A stretch of 12,192 nucleotides of DNA from DASPMP01 sp035626995 (GCA_035626995.1 DASPMP010000128.1:1-12192), one strand, 5' to 3'. Positions 1-6,824 are shown, counted from the first letter of the stretch. Program-made: numbers and translations. Notes: a model not told the origin generated them from the sequence alone.

Positions 1-2
1 AG

Positions 3-1256
3 TCGAACGGGTATCAGTCTCTCCACACGACGGTGTTCGGACCCGGCGCGCAGCTGTACGAGGTGCAGATCCGGACTCGCGAGATGCACCGTACCGCCGA
101 CTTCGGTATCGCGGCGCACTGGCTGTACAAGGAGAATGCGAAAAGCGCAGACGAGCTCGATCGCCACCTGACCTGGTTTCGGCAGGTCCTCGAACTGCAG
201 CTCGACGCCAAGACGCCGGACGAATTCCTCGAATTCCTCAAGCTGGACCTGTACCAGGACGAAATCTTCGTCTTCACGCCGACGGGGGACGTCATCCAGC
301 TGCCGAAGGGCGCGACCCCCATCGATTTTGCCTTCGCGGTGCATACGGAGATCGGGCTGCACACCGCGGGCGCCAAGATCAACGGCCGCATCGCACCGCT
401 GTCCCGGCCACTGCGAAATTCCGAGACGGTCGAGATCATCCGCTCAGCGACGGCGAAACCCACCCGGGATTGGCTCGCCCACGTGCGCACCGGCCGCGCG
501 CGTCACAAGATTCGGCAAGTCCTCAAGCGCGAAGAGCACCAGTCGGCGCAGAAGATCGGCCAGGAGATTTTCGAGCGCGAGTTGCGTCGCCGGCGCCTGA
601 CAAAGCCGACCGACGAGGCGCTGCTCACCGCTGCGAAGGCCATGGGCCTCACGGACGCCACGCATCTCATGGCGTCTATCGGGCAGGGCGACGTGCAGGT
701 CATCGCCGTCCTCAAGCAACTGCACCCGGAGATCGAGACCCCGGAGCCACCCAAACCGCCCTCCGTGCTGGAGCGGTTCGTCGATCGCGTCCGTGGCAGC
801 AAGGGCGTCCGCATCCAGGGGGTGGACGGCGTCATGGTTCGGTACGCCCAATGCTGCCAGCCTGTCCCCGGTGATCCCGTCGTGGGGTACGTGACCCGTG
901 GCCGCGGCGTCAGCATTCATCGAGCGGACTGTCCGAACCTGCTGCTCCTCGCGCACGAACCGGAGCGCCGACTCGACATCGACTGGCAGGAAGCTGAGGG
1001 GGAACGCTTCATCGTTCGGCTGGCCCTCGAGGCAAATGACCGACGCGGACTGTACGCGGATCTCGCCTCTGCCGTGACCGGGACCGGCACGGACATCCGC
1101 AGCCTCGAACTTCGGACTGTGGACGGCAAGGTGGCCGGCGGTGTGGTGGTGGAGGTCGAGAACCTTGCCCACCTGGAGAAAATCATGAAGGCCGCTCGCC
1201 GCGTGAAAGGCGTTAGCGAGGTCGCTCGCCGGGAGCGGATCACGACGGACAACTAG
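3..1256 (+). CDS. rel: RelA/SpoT-family (p)ppGpp synthetase/hydrolase, C-terminal part (5' end outside window)
   Basis: Makes and/or breaks down the alarmone (p)ppGpp in the cytoplasm during the stringent response. The frame is open from base 3 and reads NGYQSLHTTVFGP, the conserved end of the synthetase domain, so the gene begins upstream; about 300 residues (hydrolase and most of the synthetase) are missing. In fragment numbering (417 residues), EVQIRT at 20-25 carries the conserved catalytic-site glutamate. A TGS domain covers about 87-148 with the conserved VHTEIG. A helical region follows, then a zinc-finger-type segment (CC at 284-285, HRADC at 306-310). An ACT domain at about 336-411 closes the protein. 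This full regulatory C-terminus shows a long Rel/RelA/SpoT rather than a small alarmone synthetase. The missing N-terminus prevents deciding between bifunctional Rel and a single-activity form; Rel is the likelier reading if only one copy exists. A GTG at base 33 is internal and is not the start. Confidence 0.95.
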   Translation, partial: SNGYQSLHTTVFGPGAQLYEVQIRTREMHRTADFGIAAHWLYKENAKSADELDRHLTWFRQVLELQLDAKTPDEFLEFLKLDLYQDEIFVFTPTGDVIQLPKGATPIDFAFAVHTEIGLHTAGAKINGRIAPLSRPLRNSETVEIIRSATAKPTRDWLAHVRTGRARHKIRQVLKREEHQSAQKIGQEIFERELRRRRLTKPTDEALLTAAKAMGLTDATHLMASIGQGDVQVIAVLKQLHPEIETPEPPKPPSVLERFVDRVRGSKGVRIQGVDGVMVRYAQCCQPVPGDPVVGYVTRGRGVSIHRADCPNLLLLAHEPERRLDIDWQEAEGERFIVRLALEANDRRGLYADLASAVTGTGTDIRSLELRTVDGKVAGGVVVEVENLAHLEKIMKAARRVKGVSEVARRERITTDN

Positions 1257-1284
1257 CGACCGAGCAAAAGCCGAAACTGGCCGT

Positions 1285-1290
1285 TAGATT
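1285..1290 (+). promoter_or_regulatory. -10-like box (TAGATT) placed for a leaderless uvrB transcript
   Basis: TAGATT fits the TANNNT -10 pattern. Its last T lies 6 bases before the uvrB ATG, so transcription would be expected to start at or next to the A of that ATG. No Shine-Dalgarno-like run is present between the rel stop and the ATG. No recognisable -35 is seen 16-18 bases upstream (the region reads GAGCAA). The position is visible in the sequence; the leaderless reading is inferred. Confidence 0.5.
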
Positions 1291-1296
1291 GTCTGG

Positions 1297-3285
1297 ATGG
1301 CTCGCGCATCATTCGACCTTCAGGCGGCCTTTCAGCCAGCCGGCGACCAGCCGCGGGCCATCCGCGAGCTCAGCGCGGGGCTCGAACGCGGTGACCGGTT
1401 CCAGACGCTGCTTGGCGTAACGGGGTCCGGGAAAACGATGACGGTCGCCAACGTCATCAAGGAGTTCGGCCGGCCCACGCTGGTCCTGTCCCACAACAAG
1501 ACGCTGGCTGCGCAGCTCTATGGGGAGCTGAAGAGCTTTTTCCCGCACAACGCCGTCGAGTACTTCATCTCGTACTACGACTACTACCAGCCCGAGGCAT
1601 ACGTCCCTTCATCGGACACGTACATCGAGAAGGACGCCTCCATCAACGACGACATCGACCGGCTGCGGCTGCGCGCCACGTCGTCACTCATGGAGCGCAC
1701 CGATGTCGTGATCGTCGCCACCGTGTCCGCCATTTACGGCCTCGGCGACCCGCAGCAGTATCGTGCCCAGATGGTGACAATCGAGAAGGGGCAGAGGGTG
1801 CCGCGGGATGAGATCCTGCGGTCGCTGGTGATGATCCAGTATCACCGCAACGACATCTCCTTCGAGCGCGGCACGTTCCGGGTTCGGGGCGACACGGTGG
1901 AGATCCTGCCGGCCTATGAGGAGCAGGGGGTGCGGGTCGAGCTCTGGGGCGACGAGGTGGAGCGGATCTCGAAGATCAACCCGCTGACCGGCGAAACGAT
2001 CGCCGCACTCGATCGCGCCGCGATCTATCCGGCGAAGCACTTCGTCACCCAGCGCCCCACGCTGGAACGGGCCGTCAAGCTGATTCGCGCCGAGCTGGAT
2101 GAACGCCTTCCGCTCCTGCGCAATGCCGGGAAGCTGCTCGAAGCGCAGCGGTTGGAAAGCCGCACGAACTTCGACATCGAGATGATGCTGGAAATCGGGA
2201 CGTGCGCGGGCATCGAGAATTACTCGCGCCACCTGTCGGGCCGCGCCGAGGGGGAGCGTCCCGCGTGCCTCTTCGACTATTTCCCCGAAGACTTCCTCGT
2301 GGTGGTGGACGAGTCCCATGTGACCCTCCCGCAGATCAGCGGCATGTTCAATGGGGACCGCGCGCGCAAGCTCACCCTCGTGGAATACGGATTTCGCCTG
2401 CCCAGTGCACTCGACAACCGTCCACTGATGTTCGACGAGTTCCTCGCGCTCACTCCGCGGGCGCTCTTCGTGTCTGCGACGCCGGGGGACCTCGAGCTGC
2501 AGCTGTCCGAGGGCGTCGTCGTCGAGCAGATCATCCGGCCCACAGGGCTCATCGACCCCGAGATCGAAGTGCGCCCGGTGCGGGGCCAGGTGGATGATCT
2601 TCTCAACGAGATCCGGATCCGCGAGAAGAAAGGGGAGCGGGTACTGGTGACGACGCTCACCAAGCGCATGGCGGAGGATCTGACGGACTATCTCCAGCAG
2701 GTCGGCGTTCGTGTTCGCTACATGCACTCCGACATCGATGCCATCGAACGGATGGAGATCGTCCGCGGATTGCGGCTCGGCGAGTTCGATGTGCTGGTGG
2801 GCATCAACCTCCTTCGGGAAGGGCTCGACCTGCCGGAGGTGTCGCTGGTGGCGATTCTCGACGCCGACCAGGAAGGATTTCTCCGCAGCGATCGCTCGCT
2901 CATTCAGACCGTTGGCCGCGCGGCGCGGCATGTTGGAGGCCGTGCGATCTTCTATGCGGACAAGATCACCGGGTCGATGCAGCGCTGCATCGACGAGACC
3001 GGTCGGCGACGCGAAACGCAATTGGCGCACAACGCGGCGCATGGAATCGTTCCGCGAACAGTCAGCAAGAGCATCGACCAGGTTCGTTTCATCACGCGAG
3101 TGGCGGACGCCCGCGCCGAGAAGGCCTCAAAGGTCGCCGAACCAGCGCGGGGATACGCGGTCATGGATCAGGATGCCCTTGTCCGCATGCTGGAGGAGCA
3201 AATGAAGGAAGCAGCGGCCAACATGGATTTCGAACTCGCCGCAACCCTGCGCGACCAGCTGTTCGAGCTCAAGGTTGCGAAGTGA
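1297..3285 (+). CDS. uvrB: Excinuclease ABC subunit B (UvrB)
   Basis: Damage-verifying helicase-like ATPase of nucleotide excision repair. It is loaded by UvrA and then recruits UvrC to cut both sides of the lesion. It has 662 residues, close to the usual 660-675. Walker A GVTGSGKT is at 40-47. The damage-probing beta-hairpin follows (YYDYYQPEAY, then DTYIEKDASIN). A DESH helicase motif, SATPGDLEL, REGLDLPEV and the motif VI QTVGRAAR are all present. A UVR domain at about 628-660 closes the protein for contact with UvrC. No key motif is missing. The ATG is chosen because the family N-terminus (FDLQAAFQPAGDQPRAI) starts right behind it. It lies 40 bases after rel, with a leaderless-type -10 box just upstream. 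Its stop overlaps the tsaE start (GTGA), so it heads a four-gene unit. Confidence 0.98.
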   Translation: MARASFDLQAAFQPAGDQPRAIRELSAGLERGDRFQTLLGVTGSGKTMTVANVIKEFGRPTLVLSHNKTLAAQLYGELKSFFPHNAVEYFISYYDYYQPEAYVPSSDTYIEKDASINDDIDRLRLRATSSLMERTDVVIVATVSAIYGLGDPQQYRAQMVTIEKGQRVPRDEILRSLVMIQYHRNDISFERGTFRVRGDTVEILPAYEEQGVRVELWGDEVERISKINPLTGETIAALDRAAIYPAKHFVTQRPTLERAVKLIRAELDERLPLLRNAGKLLEAQRLESRTNFDIEMMLEIGTCAGIENYSRHLSGRAEGERPACLFDYFPEDFLVVVDESHVTLPQISGMFNGDRARKLTLVEYGFRLPSALDNRPLMFDEFLALTPRALFVSATPGDLELQLSEGVVVEQIIRPTGLIDPEIEVRPVRGQVDDLLNEIRIREKKGERVLVTTLTKRMAEDLTDYLQQVGVRVRYMHSDIDAIERMEIVRGLRLGEFDVLVGINLLREGLDLPEVSLVAILDADQEGFLRSDRSLIQTVGRAARHVGGRAIFYADKITGSMQRCIDETGRRRETQLAHNAAHGIVPRTVSKSIDQVRFITRVADARAEKASKVAEPARGYAVMDQDALVRMLEEQMKEAAANMDFELAATLRDQLFELKVAK

Positions 3286-3764
3286 CGCGGCATGATCTCG
3301 TGCCGCCGCTGGCGGCCGTTGGCAAGTCAGCGCTCACGGAATCGGAACTGATCGAGTGGGGGATGCGGTTCGGCCGTCAGATCACGCCACCAATGCTCAT
3401 CACCCTCGATGGTGATCTCGGCTCGGGAAAGACGACGCTCGCCAAGGCGATTTGCGCCGGGTTTGGCGTTGAGGAGGATGTCACCAGTCCGACATTTTCA
3501 ATCGTGCACGTCTATGCCGCGCACCGGGCGCCTGTCTATCACCTGGACCTGTATCGGCTGACAGGGCCACAGGACCTGCAGAACATCGGCTGGGACGACA
3601 TCATGCAGGCCGATGCCGTGATCATCGTCGAGTGGCCGGACCGCGCAGGAACCCTTTTGCCCACCTCGCACCTGCCGATCCAGCTGCGCTTCGCGGCAGC
3701 CGCGCCTGACAAGCGCGTGCTGTATGCGGGCGGGCACCTCGGCCATGTGACGGGCGAACGATGA
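3282..3764 (+). CDS. tsaE: tRNA threonylcarbamoyladenosine biosynthesis ATPase TsaE
   Basis: Small P-loop ATPase that drives the TsaB-TsaD complex in making t6A at position 37 of ANN-decoding tRNAs, in the cytoplasm. It has 160 residues. Walker A GDLGSGKTT is at about 44-52. TSPTF (switch-like), HLDLYRL and IIVEWPDR follow in the family order; the EWPDR segment supplies the acidic ATPase residue. The start is GTG at 3282, overlapping the uvrB stop (GTGA), with AAGG at 3271-3274 seven bases upstream. A second GTG six codons on (3300) is possible but lacks the coupling. The stop overlaps tsaB by ATGA. tsaD is not in the window and must lie elsewhere if the pathway is complete. Confidence 0.95.
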   Translation: MTRHDLVPPLAAVGKSALTESELIEWGMRFGRQITPPMLITLDGDLGSGKTTLAKAICAGFGVEEDVTSPTFSIVHVYAAHRAPVYHLDLYRLTGPQDLQNIGWDDIMQADAVIIVEWPDRAGTLLPTSHLPIQLRFAAAAPDKRVLYAGGHLGHVTGER

Positions 3765-4420
3765 TCACCCTGGCACTCGACGCATCCACCTATCGGGGGA
3801 CGGTCGCTGTTTTTGACGAGAGCAGGTTGCTGGTGCAGGATTCTGCGCCGATGCGCGGCCGGGATGCCGAGCTTCTGATGCCCGCAGTGCTGCAGGCACT
3901 CGCCAATGCCGGGATCACCCTCGGCCAGCTCGATCGGGTGGTGTGTGGTTCTGGCCCGGGAAGCTTCACCAGCCTGCGGATTGCGGCGTCGATCGCCAAG
4001 GGTGTCGCCGTGGGACGCGGCGTGCCCCTCTATGCAGTATCGTCGCTTGCGCTGATCGTCGCGGGCAACGTGTCGGATGGGCCGCGCGGCGCGCGGAAGT
4101 ATCTTGCCGTCCTGGACGCGATGCGCCGGGAAAGCTACGTGGCGGAATTCGAGCATGACGCTGGCGCCGTCCGGCCATTGGGCGGGCATCGGGTTGTCTC
4201 AAGTACCGACGTGATGGCGGTGGCGGAGGGAGCCGGGGCACGTGCCGTCGGGCCGGAAATGCCGGATCAATGGCATCCGCATGCGCGCGGCGTTGGTCTG
4301 CTCCTGGAACAGTTCGAGGCGGACCCGGTAGATGTCGCGTCCTGGGAGCCCACGTACGGCAGGCTCGCGGAGGCTCAGGTGAAATGGGAAGCGGAACAAG
4401 GCAGGGCACTCAGCCCTTGA
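3761..4420 (+). CDS. tsaB: tRNA threonylcarbamoyladenosine biosynthesis protein TsaB
   Basis: Scaffold subunit of the t6A37 enzyme. It has an ASKHA-type fold without its own catalysis and pairs with the catalytic subunit TsaD. It has 219 residues, against about 230 in E. coli. The N-terminus MITLALDAST is the phosphate-1-like strand. GSGPGSFTSLRIA at about 63-75 is the family hallmark (often GPGSFTGLR). ELLMPAV matches the usual H-LLP-I helix, with loss of the common histidine. The C-terminal part is less conserved, as is usual. The ATG overlaps the tsaE stop (ATGA), indicating translational coupling of two proteins that act together. Its own stop overlaps a TTG start of rimI (TTGA). Confidence 0.94.
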   Translation: MITLALDASTYRGTVAVFDESRLLVQDSAPMRGRDAELLMPAVLQALANAGITLGQLDRVVCGSGPGSFTSLRIAASIAKGVAVGRGVPLYAVSSLALIVAGNVSDGPRGARKYLAVLDAMRRESYVAEFEHDAGAVRPLGGHRVVSSTDVMAVAEGAGARAVGPEMPDQWHPHARGVGLLLEQFEADPVDVASWEPTYGRLAEAQVKWEAEQGRALSP

Positions 4421-4869
4421 CTGCGGTCACCGTCAGGAAGGCTCGAGTCGACGATCTCGTTCGGGTCGCCGCTCTCGAGAAGCTCTGTTACGCGGATCCA
4501 TGGCCGGATGACGCATTCGCGACGTTGCCCGACAATCCGCAGGTGTTTTTTGCGATTGCCGAGCGCCCAGGAGGTGGCATCGCAGGATATGTGGTCGCGT
4601 GGTATGTGCTGGACGAAGGCGAACTGGCGAACCTCGCCATCACCCCTGACATGCGGGGGCAGGGCATCGGTCGGCTCCTGCTGGACGCCATGATCACTGA
4701 CGCCAGGCGCCGTGCCACGGCGACGGTCTATCTCGAGGTCCGGGAGAGTAACGCCTCCGCTCGGCGCTTATACGCCGCGAATGACTTCGTGGAAGTCGGG
4801 CGACGGAAAGGGTATTATCGTAGCCCAGTAGAAGACGCGCTGATTCTACGACGCACGCTCAGGCCCTAG
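4417..4869 (+). CDS. rimI: Ribosomal protein S18-alanine N-acetyltransferase RimI
   Basis: GNAT-family enzyme that acetylates the N-terminal alanine of ribosomal protein S18 from acetyl-CoA; homologues can have broader N-terminal targets. From the TTG at 4417 it has 150 residues, the usual RimI size. The acetyl-CoA loop is MRGQGIGRLLLDAM. The C-terminal signature LEVRESNASARRLY, then NDFVEVGRRKGYY, is diagnostic for RimI. The TTG is chosen because it forms a TTGA overlap with the tsaB stop, repeating the junction style of this unit, with AAGG/CAGGG about 10-15 bases upstream. An in-frame ATG at 4384 would add 11 residues with no family similarity. The frame stays open back to about 4270 only by chance, inside tsaB. 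Confidence 0.92.
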   Translation: MTAVTVRKARVDDLVRVAALEKLCYADPWPDDAFATLPDNPQVFFAIAERPGGGIAGYVVAWYVLDEGELANLAITPDMRGQGIGRLLLDAMITDARRRATATVYLEVRESNASARRLYAANDFVEVGRRKGYYRSPVEDALILRRTLRP

Positions 4870-4923
4870 CTCAAGTGGTGTGTGGGGTGGTGCAACGGAA
4901 ATCATTGCGACGAAATGGTTTGG

Positions 4924-4954
4924 TTGTGTGTTTCTCAGGCAGTTTCCATAGGAT
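4924..4954 (+). promoter_or_regulatory. Candidate ssb promoter (TTGTGT, 19-base spacer, TAGGAT)
   Basis: TTGTGT at 4924-4929 and TAGGAT at 4949-4954 resemble -35 and -10 boxes. The 19-base spacing is longer than the optimal 17. The -10 box has the same TAGNNT form as the boxes before uvrB and the epimerase gene. The expected start is near 4961, giving a leader of about 30 bases. ssb is clearly separate from the gene before it, so a promoter is needed here. Confidence 0.35.
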
Positions 4955-4957
4955 GAG

Positions 4958-4980
4958 GGCGAGTCAACGAACTTCTCGCC
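4958..4980 (+). repeat. Inverted repeat abutting the ssb ribosome binding site
   Basis: GGCGAG (4958-4963) and CTCGCC (4975-4980) form a perfect 6-bp stem with an 11-base loop. The right arm ends exactly where the AGGAGG begins. It could shape access of the ribosome to the ssb start. If transcription starts near 4961, part of the left arm would be absent from the message, so the role is uncertain. Confidence 0.35.
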
Positions 4981-4986
4981 AGGAGG
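4981..4986 (+). promoter_or_regulatory. Strong ssb ribosome binding site (AGGAGG)
   Basis: A perfect AGGAGG lies 4 bases before a GTG codon. It fixes the GTG at 4991 as the ssb start, which is confirmed by the family N-terminus (SLNKVTLIGNLG). It is the strongest Shine-Dalgarno sequence in the window, matching the high SSB level cells need. Confidence 0.85.
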
Positions 4987-4990
4987 CAAA

Positions 4991-5503
4991 GTGAGCCGGA
5001 GCTTGAACAAGGTGACGCTGATCGGGAATCTCGGCAGCGATCCAGAAGTACGGTCGACCACGGGCGGCAATCGTGTTGCGACGTTTTCCCTCGCAACCAG
5101 TCGCGCGTGGAACGATGCGAGTGGGGCGAAGCAGGAGAAGACGGAATGGCATCGGTGCGTGGTCTGGAATTCCAAGGCGTCCACGCTGGCCGACATCGTC
5201 GAGCGGTATGTAAAGAAGGGCGACAAGCTGTACGTCGAAGGCCGCATCGAGTATCGCCAGTGGCAGGACAAGGATGGGCAGACGAAGTATTCGACCGAGA
5301 TCAACGTTCGCGAGCTGATTATGCTGGGTTCCGGCCGCGGCGGGTCTGGGGGCGAGTTCGGGGGCGAGGGCGGCTCGCGGGCCGCGCGGCCTGCTGCCGG
5401 CGCCAAGGCGAAGGCCGCTGCCGGTGCAGGGGCGGCAGCCGGAGACGATTTCGAGGAGTTTCCGGGCGCCCTCCAGGACGAGGACGACGACCTCCCGTTC
5501 TGA
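4991..5503 (+). CDS. ssb: Single-stranded DNA-binding protein
   Basis: Coats single-stranded DNA during replication, recombination and repair and recruits partner enzymes through its C-terminal tip. It has 170 residues. The OB fold covers about 1-112: SLNKVTLIGNLGSDPEVR, the aromatic DNA-contact region around W53-W59, and YVEGRIEYRQW near 81-91. A low-complexity linker rich in Gly, Ala and Lys follows (about 113-150). The acidic tip DEDDDLPF is at 163-170, the standard partner-binding peptide (DDDIPF in E. coli) with Leu for Ile. Length and layout are normal. It starts at GTG behind a strong AGGAGG. It sits alone between the uvrB unit and the LysM gene, not in the rpsF-ssb-rpsR cluster seen in many bacteria. 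Confidence 0.97.
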   Translation: MSRSLNKVTLIGNLGSDPEVRSTTGGNRVATFSLATSRAWNDASGAKQEKTEWHRCVVWNSKASTLADIVERYVKKGDKLYVEGRIEYRQWQDKDGQTKYSTEINVRELIMLGSGRGGSGGEFGGEGGSRAARPAAGAKAKAAAGAGAAAGDDFEEFPGALQDEDDDLPF

Positions 5504-5504
5504 T

Positions 5505-5537
5505 GGTTAGGGGACGCCTGTAACGGGCGTTAACCCC
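5505..5537 (+). terminator. Hairpin just after ssb (possible transcript 3' end)
   Basis: ACGCC (5514-5518) pairs with GGCGT (5526-5530) around a 7-base loop. The stem can be extended in either of two ways. GGTTA (5505-5509) can pair with TAACC (5531-5535), bulging GGGG. Alternatively GGGG (5510-5513) can pair with CCCC (5534-5537), bulging TAA. No T-run follows directly (CGCGCGTCCTTTGG), so this is a stable structure rather than a textbook intrinsic terminator. Confidence 0.4.
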
Positions 5538-5558
5538 GCGCGTCCTTTGGGAGTGGGG

Positions 5559-5583
5559 CGGGCCTGCACAGCCGGGCCCGTTT
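5559..5583 (+). terminator. Second hairpin between ssb and the LysM gene
   Basis: CGGGCC (5559-5564) pairs with GGCCCG (5575-5580) around a 10-base loop, followed by TTTCC. The stem is strong but the T-tract is short. Together with the hairpin at 5505-5537 it probably marks the end of the ssb transcript. Confidence 0.45.
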
Positions 5584-5617
5584 CCATTCCCTTGTGACGC
5601 TCGTCCAATGCATTGCC

Positions 5618-6751
5618 ATGAGCACTCTTAACCGTTGGACCCCGCTCGCGCTGGCTGCCGGTCTTGCGGTGGCTCAGTCGCTCGACGCCCAGGAAGCAGC
5701 CCAACCGCGCACCCACACCGTGGTGCGGGGCGACAACCTGTGGGACCTCTCCCAGAGGTACCTCGGCAATCCCTTTCTCTGGCCAGAGATTTATCGGCTG
5801 AATCGGGATGTGGTCGAAGATCCGCACTGGATTTATCCCGGCGAGATTCTTCGGCTCCCTGGTGAGGGACCGACCGTGATCGCGGAGCAGCCACCCGGCG
5901 CTGAGGTTCCGCCCGGAGAGCAGCAGCCGACGGTCGAACAGCCGGTCAATCCGAACTCTCCAACGGTCTTTACGCGCCGCGCTCGCGGCGTTTCCTCCTC
6001 GCCATCGGGCTTCGGCGACGCGGTAGGTATGGTACCGACGGTCCCTCAGCCGACCGTTCGGTCGGGTGAAGTCATTGCTGCTCCGTATGTCGACCGCGAG
6101 GGTGGGCCGCGCGGATTCGGGCGCATCCTGAAATCCGGCGACCTCACCGGCGTGGCAGAAGTGACCGATCGTTATCGCTTCCAGGCGTACGACCGCGTGT
6201 TCATCGCACCGCCGGTCGGTCACGTGGCTCCGGAAGGGGAGCGGTACCTGGCGGTTCGACTCGGGCCTGTCATCGAGGATCAAGGCCAGATCATCATCCC
6301 CACCGGCATCGTCGAAGTTACGAAGGCGCCGCGCGCCGACTACGCGGCCGTGGCCAAGGTGGTGAAGGCATTCGACGAGATCAGCACCGAAGACCGCCTG
6401 ATTCCGCTGGATACCGCCGGCATCGGAACGACCGTGCGTCCCGTGCGAGTCGCCGACGGACCGTCCACGACGATTCGCTGGATCGCCGGCGAGCCCGTGC
6501 TTCCGAGCATCCAGAATTTCATCGTCCTCGCCGTATCGAGCGCCAATGGTGTTCGCATGGGTGATGAATTCCTGATCTACCGGCCGAGTCCCGAGCCGGT
6601 CGATGGCCAGCTGCGCGACCCGGAGATTCCCATCGCCAAAGCACAGGTGGTGCGGTCCACGCCTTATGGAGTTACCGCCGTGCTGCTGGGGCAGGAGCAG
6701 CCCGCGATCAAGGAGGGAATGTCGGCACGGATCACGGCGCGGATGCCCTAG
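5618..6751 (+). CDS. Exported LysM-domain protein of unknown function
   Basis: From the ATG at 5618 it has 377 residues. A signal peptide covers about 1-24: basic start (NRW), hydrophobic core (LALAAGLAVA), and likely cleavage after SLDA, before QE. One LysM domain follows at 33-80, with HTVVRGDNLWDLSQRYLGNP and HWIYPGEILRLP; such domains bind peptidoglycan glycan chains. A Pro/Glu-rich linker (about 81-115) leads to a beta-rich C-terminal region of about 230 residues that I cannot assign. That region has no visible peptidase, amidase or transglycosylase motif. Its last part (GDEFLIYRP, then KAQVVRSTPYGVTAVLL) looks like a small barrel. An in-frame GTG at 5594 would add 8 residues; the ATG gives the cleaner signal peptide, but neither has a clear Shine-Dalgarno. 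It is a single-gene unit, probably periplasmic and cell-wall attached, just upstream of the Tol-Pal genes. Confidence 0.85.
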   Translation: MSTLNRWTPLALAAGLAVAQSLDAQEAAQPRTHTVVRGDNLWDLSQRYLGNPFLWPEIYRLNRDVVEDPHWIYPGEILRLPGEGPTVIAEQPPGAEVPPGEQQPTVEQPVNPNSPTVFTRRARGVSSSPSGFGDAVGMVPTVPQPTVRSGEVIAAPYVDREGGPRGFGRILKSGDLTGVAEVTDRYRFQAYDRVFIAPPVGHVAPEGERYLAVRLGPVIEDQGQIIIPTGIVEVTKAPRADYAAVAKVVKAFDEISTEDRLIPLDTAGIGTTVRPVRVADGPSTTIRWIAGEPVLPSIQNFIVLAVSSANGVRMGDEFLIYRPSPEPVDGQLRDPEIPIAKAQVVRSTPYGVTAVLLGQEQPAIKEGMSARITARMP

Positions 6752-6780
6752 CGACCGCCAGACACAACCAGAAGAATTCG

Positions 6781-6823
6781 AGCGCCGGCTGCATGCATCT
6801 CAAACCAGCCGGCGTTTAGATTT
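6781..6823 (+). terminator. Intrinsic terminator of the LysM gene
   Basis: CGCCGGCTG (6783-6791) and CAGCCGGCG (6806-6814) form a perfect 9-bp GC-rich stem, extendable by a G-T and an A-T pair to 6781 and 6816. The loop has 14 bases. A T-rich tail, TTTAGATTT, follows at 6815-6823. It lies 29 bases after the LysM stop and is the best intrinsic terminator in the window. Confidence 0.7.
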
Positions 6824-6824
6824 G
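6817..6824 (+). promoter_or_regulatory. Promoter-like box (TAGATTTG) inside the terminator tail
   Basis: TAGATTTG fits the general TANNNT -10 form and exactly fits the TAnnTTTG -7 element known from Bacteroidota, a related phylum in the FCB group. It lies 40 bases before the TTG start of the epimerase gene, the first gene of the tol unit. The -35 position falls within the terminator loop and has no recognisable box. Its location supports promoter function, but the T-rich tail of the terminator may explain it by chance. Confidence 0.35.

Larger units (their letters stand above)
4870..4990 (+). other. rimI-ssb intergenic region
   Basis: This 121-base gap is less GC-rich than the genes and holds a G/T-rich stretch (4876-4890). 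No convincing intrinsic terminator for the uvrB unit is visible. It contains a weak promoter candidate for ssb and a short hairpin directly before the ssb ribosome binding site; both are listed separately. Confidence 0.6.

Noticed and set aside
1684..3042. Long minus-strand open frame (452 codons) opposite uvrB
   Set aside because: It mirrors uvrB codons in a GC-rich gene, has no recognisable domain and no start signal; an antisense shadow.
4270..4416. In-frame upstream extension of rimI starting inside tsaB
   Set aside because: The 49 extra residues show no GNAT similarity and overlap the well-supported end of tsaB; the TTG at 4417 gives the normal RimI length.
4871..4893. G/T-rich stretch as a possible G-quadruplex or terminator
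   Set aside because: Only one run reaches four Gs and the others are GG, so at best a weak two-layer structure; no inverted repeat for a terminator.
5594..5617. GTG start for the LysM protein
   Set aside because: Adds eight residues (with a Cys) ahead of a better-formed signal peptide and has no ribosome binding site; the ATG is preferred, though not proven.
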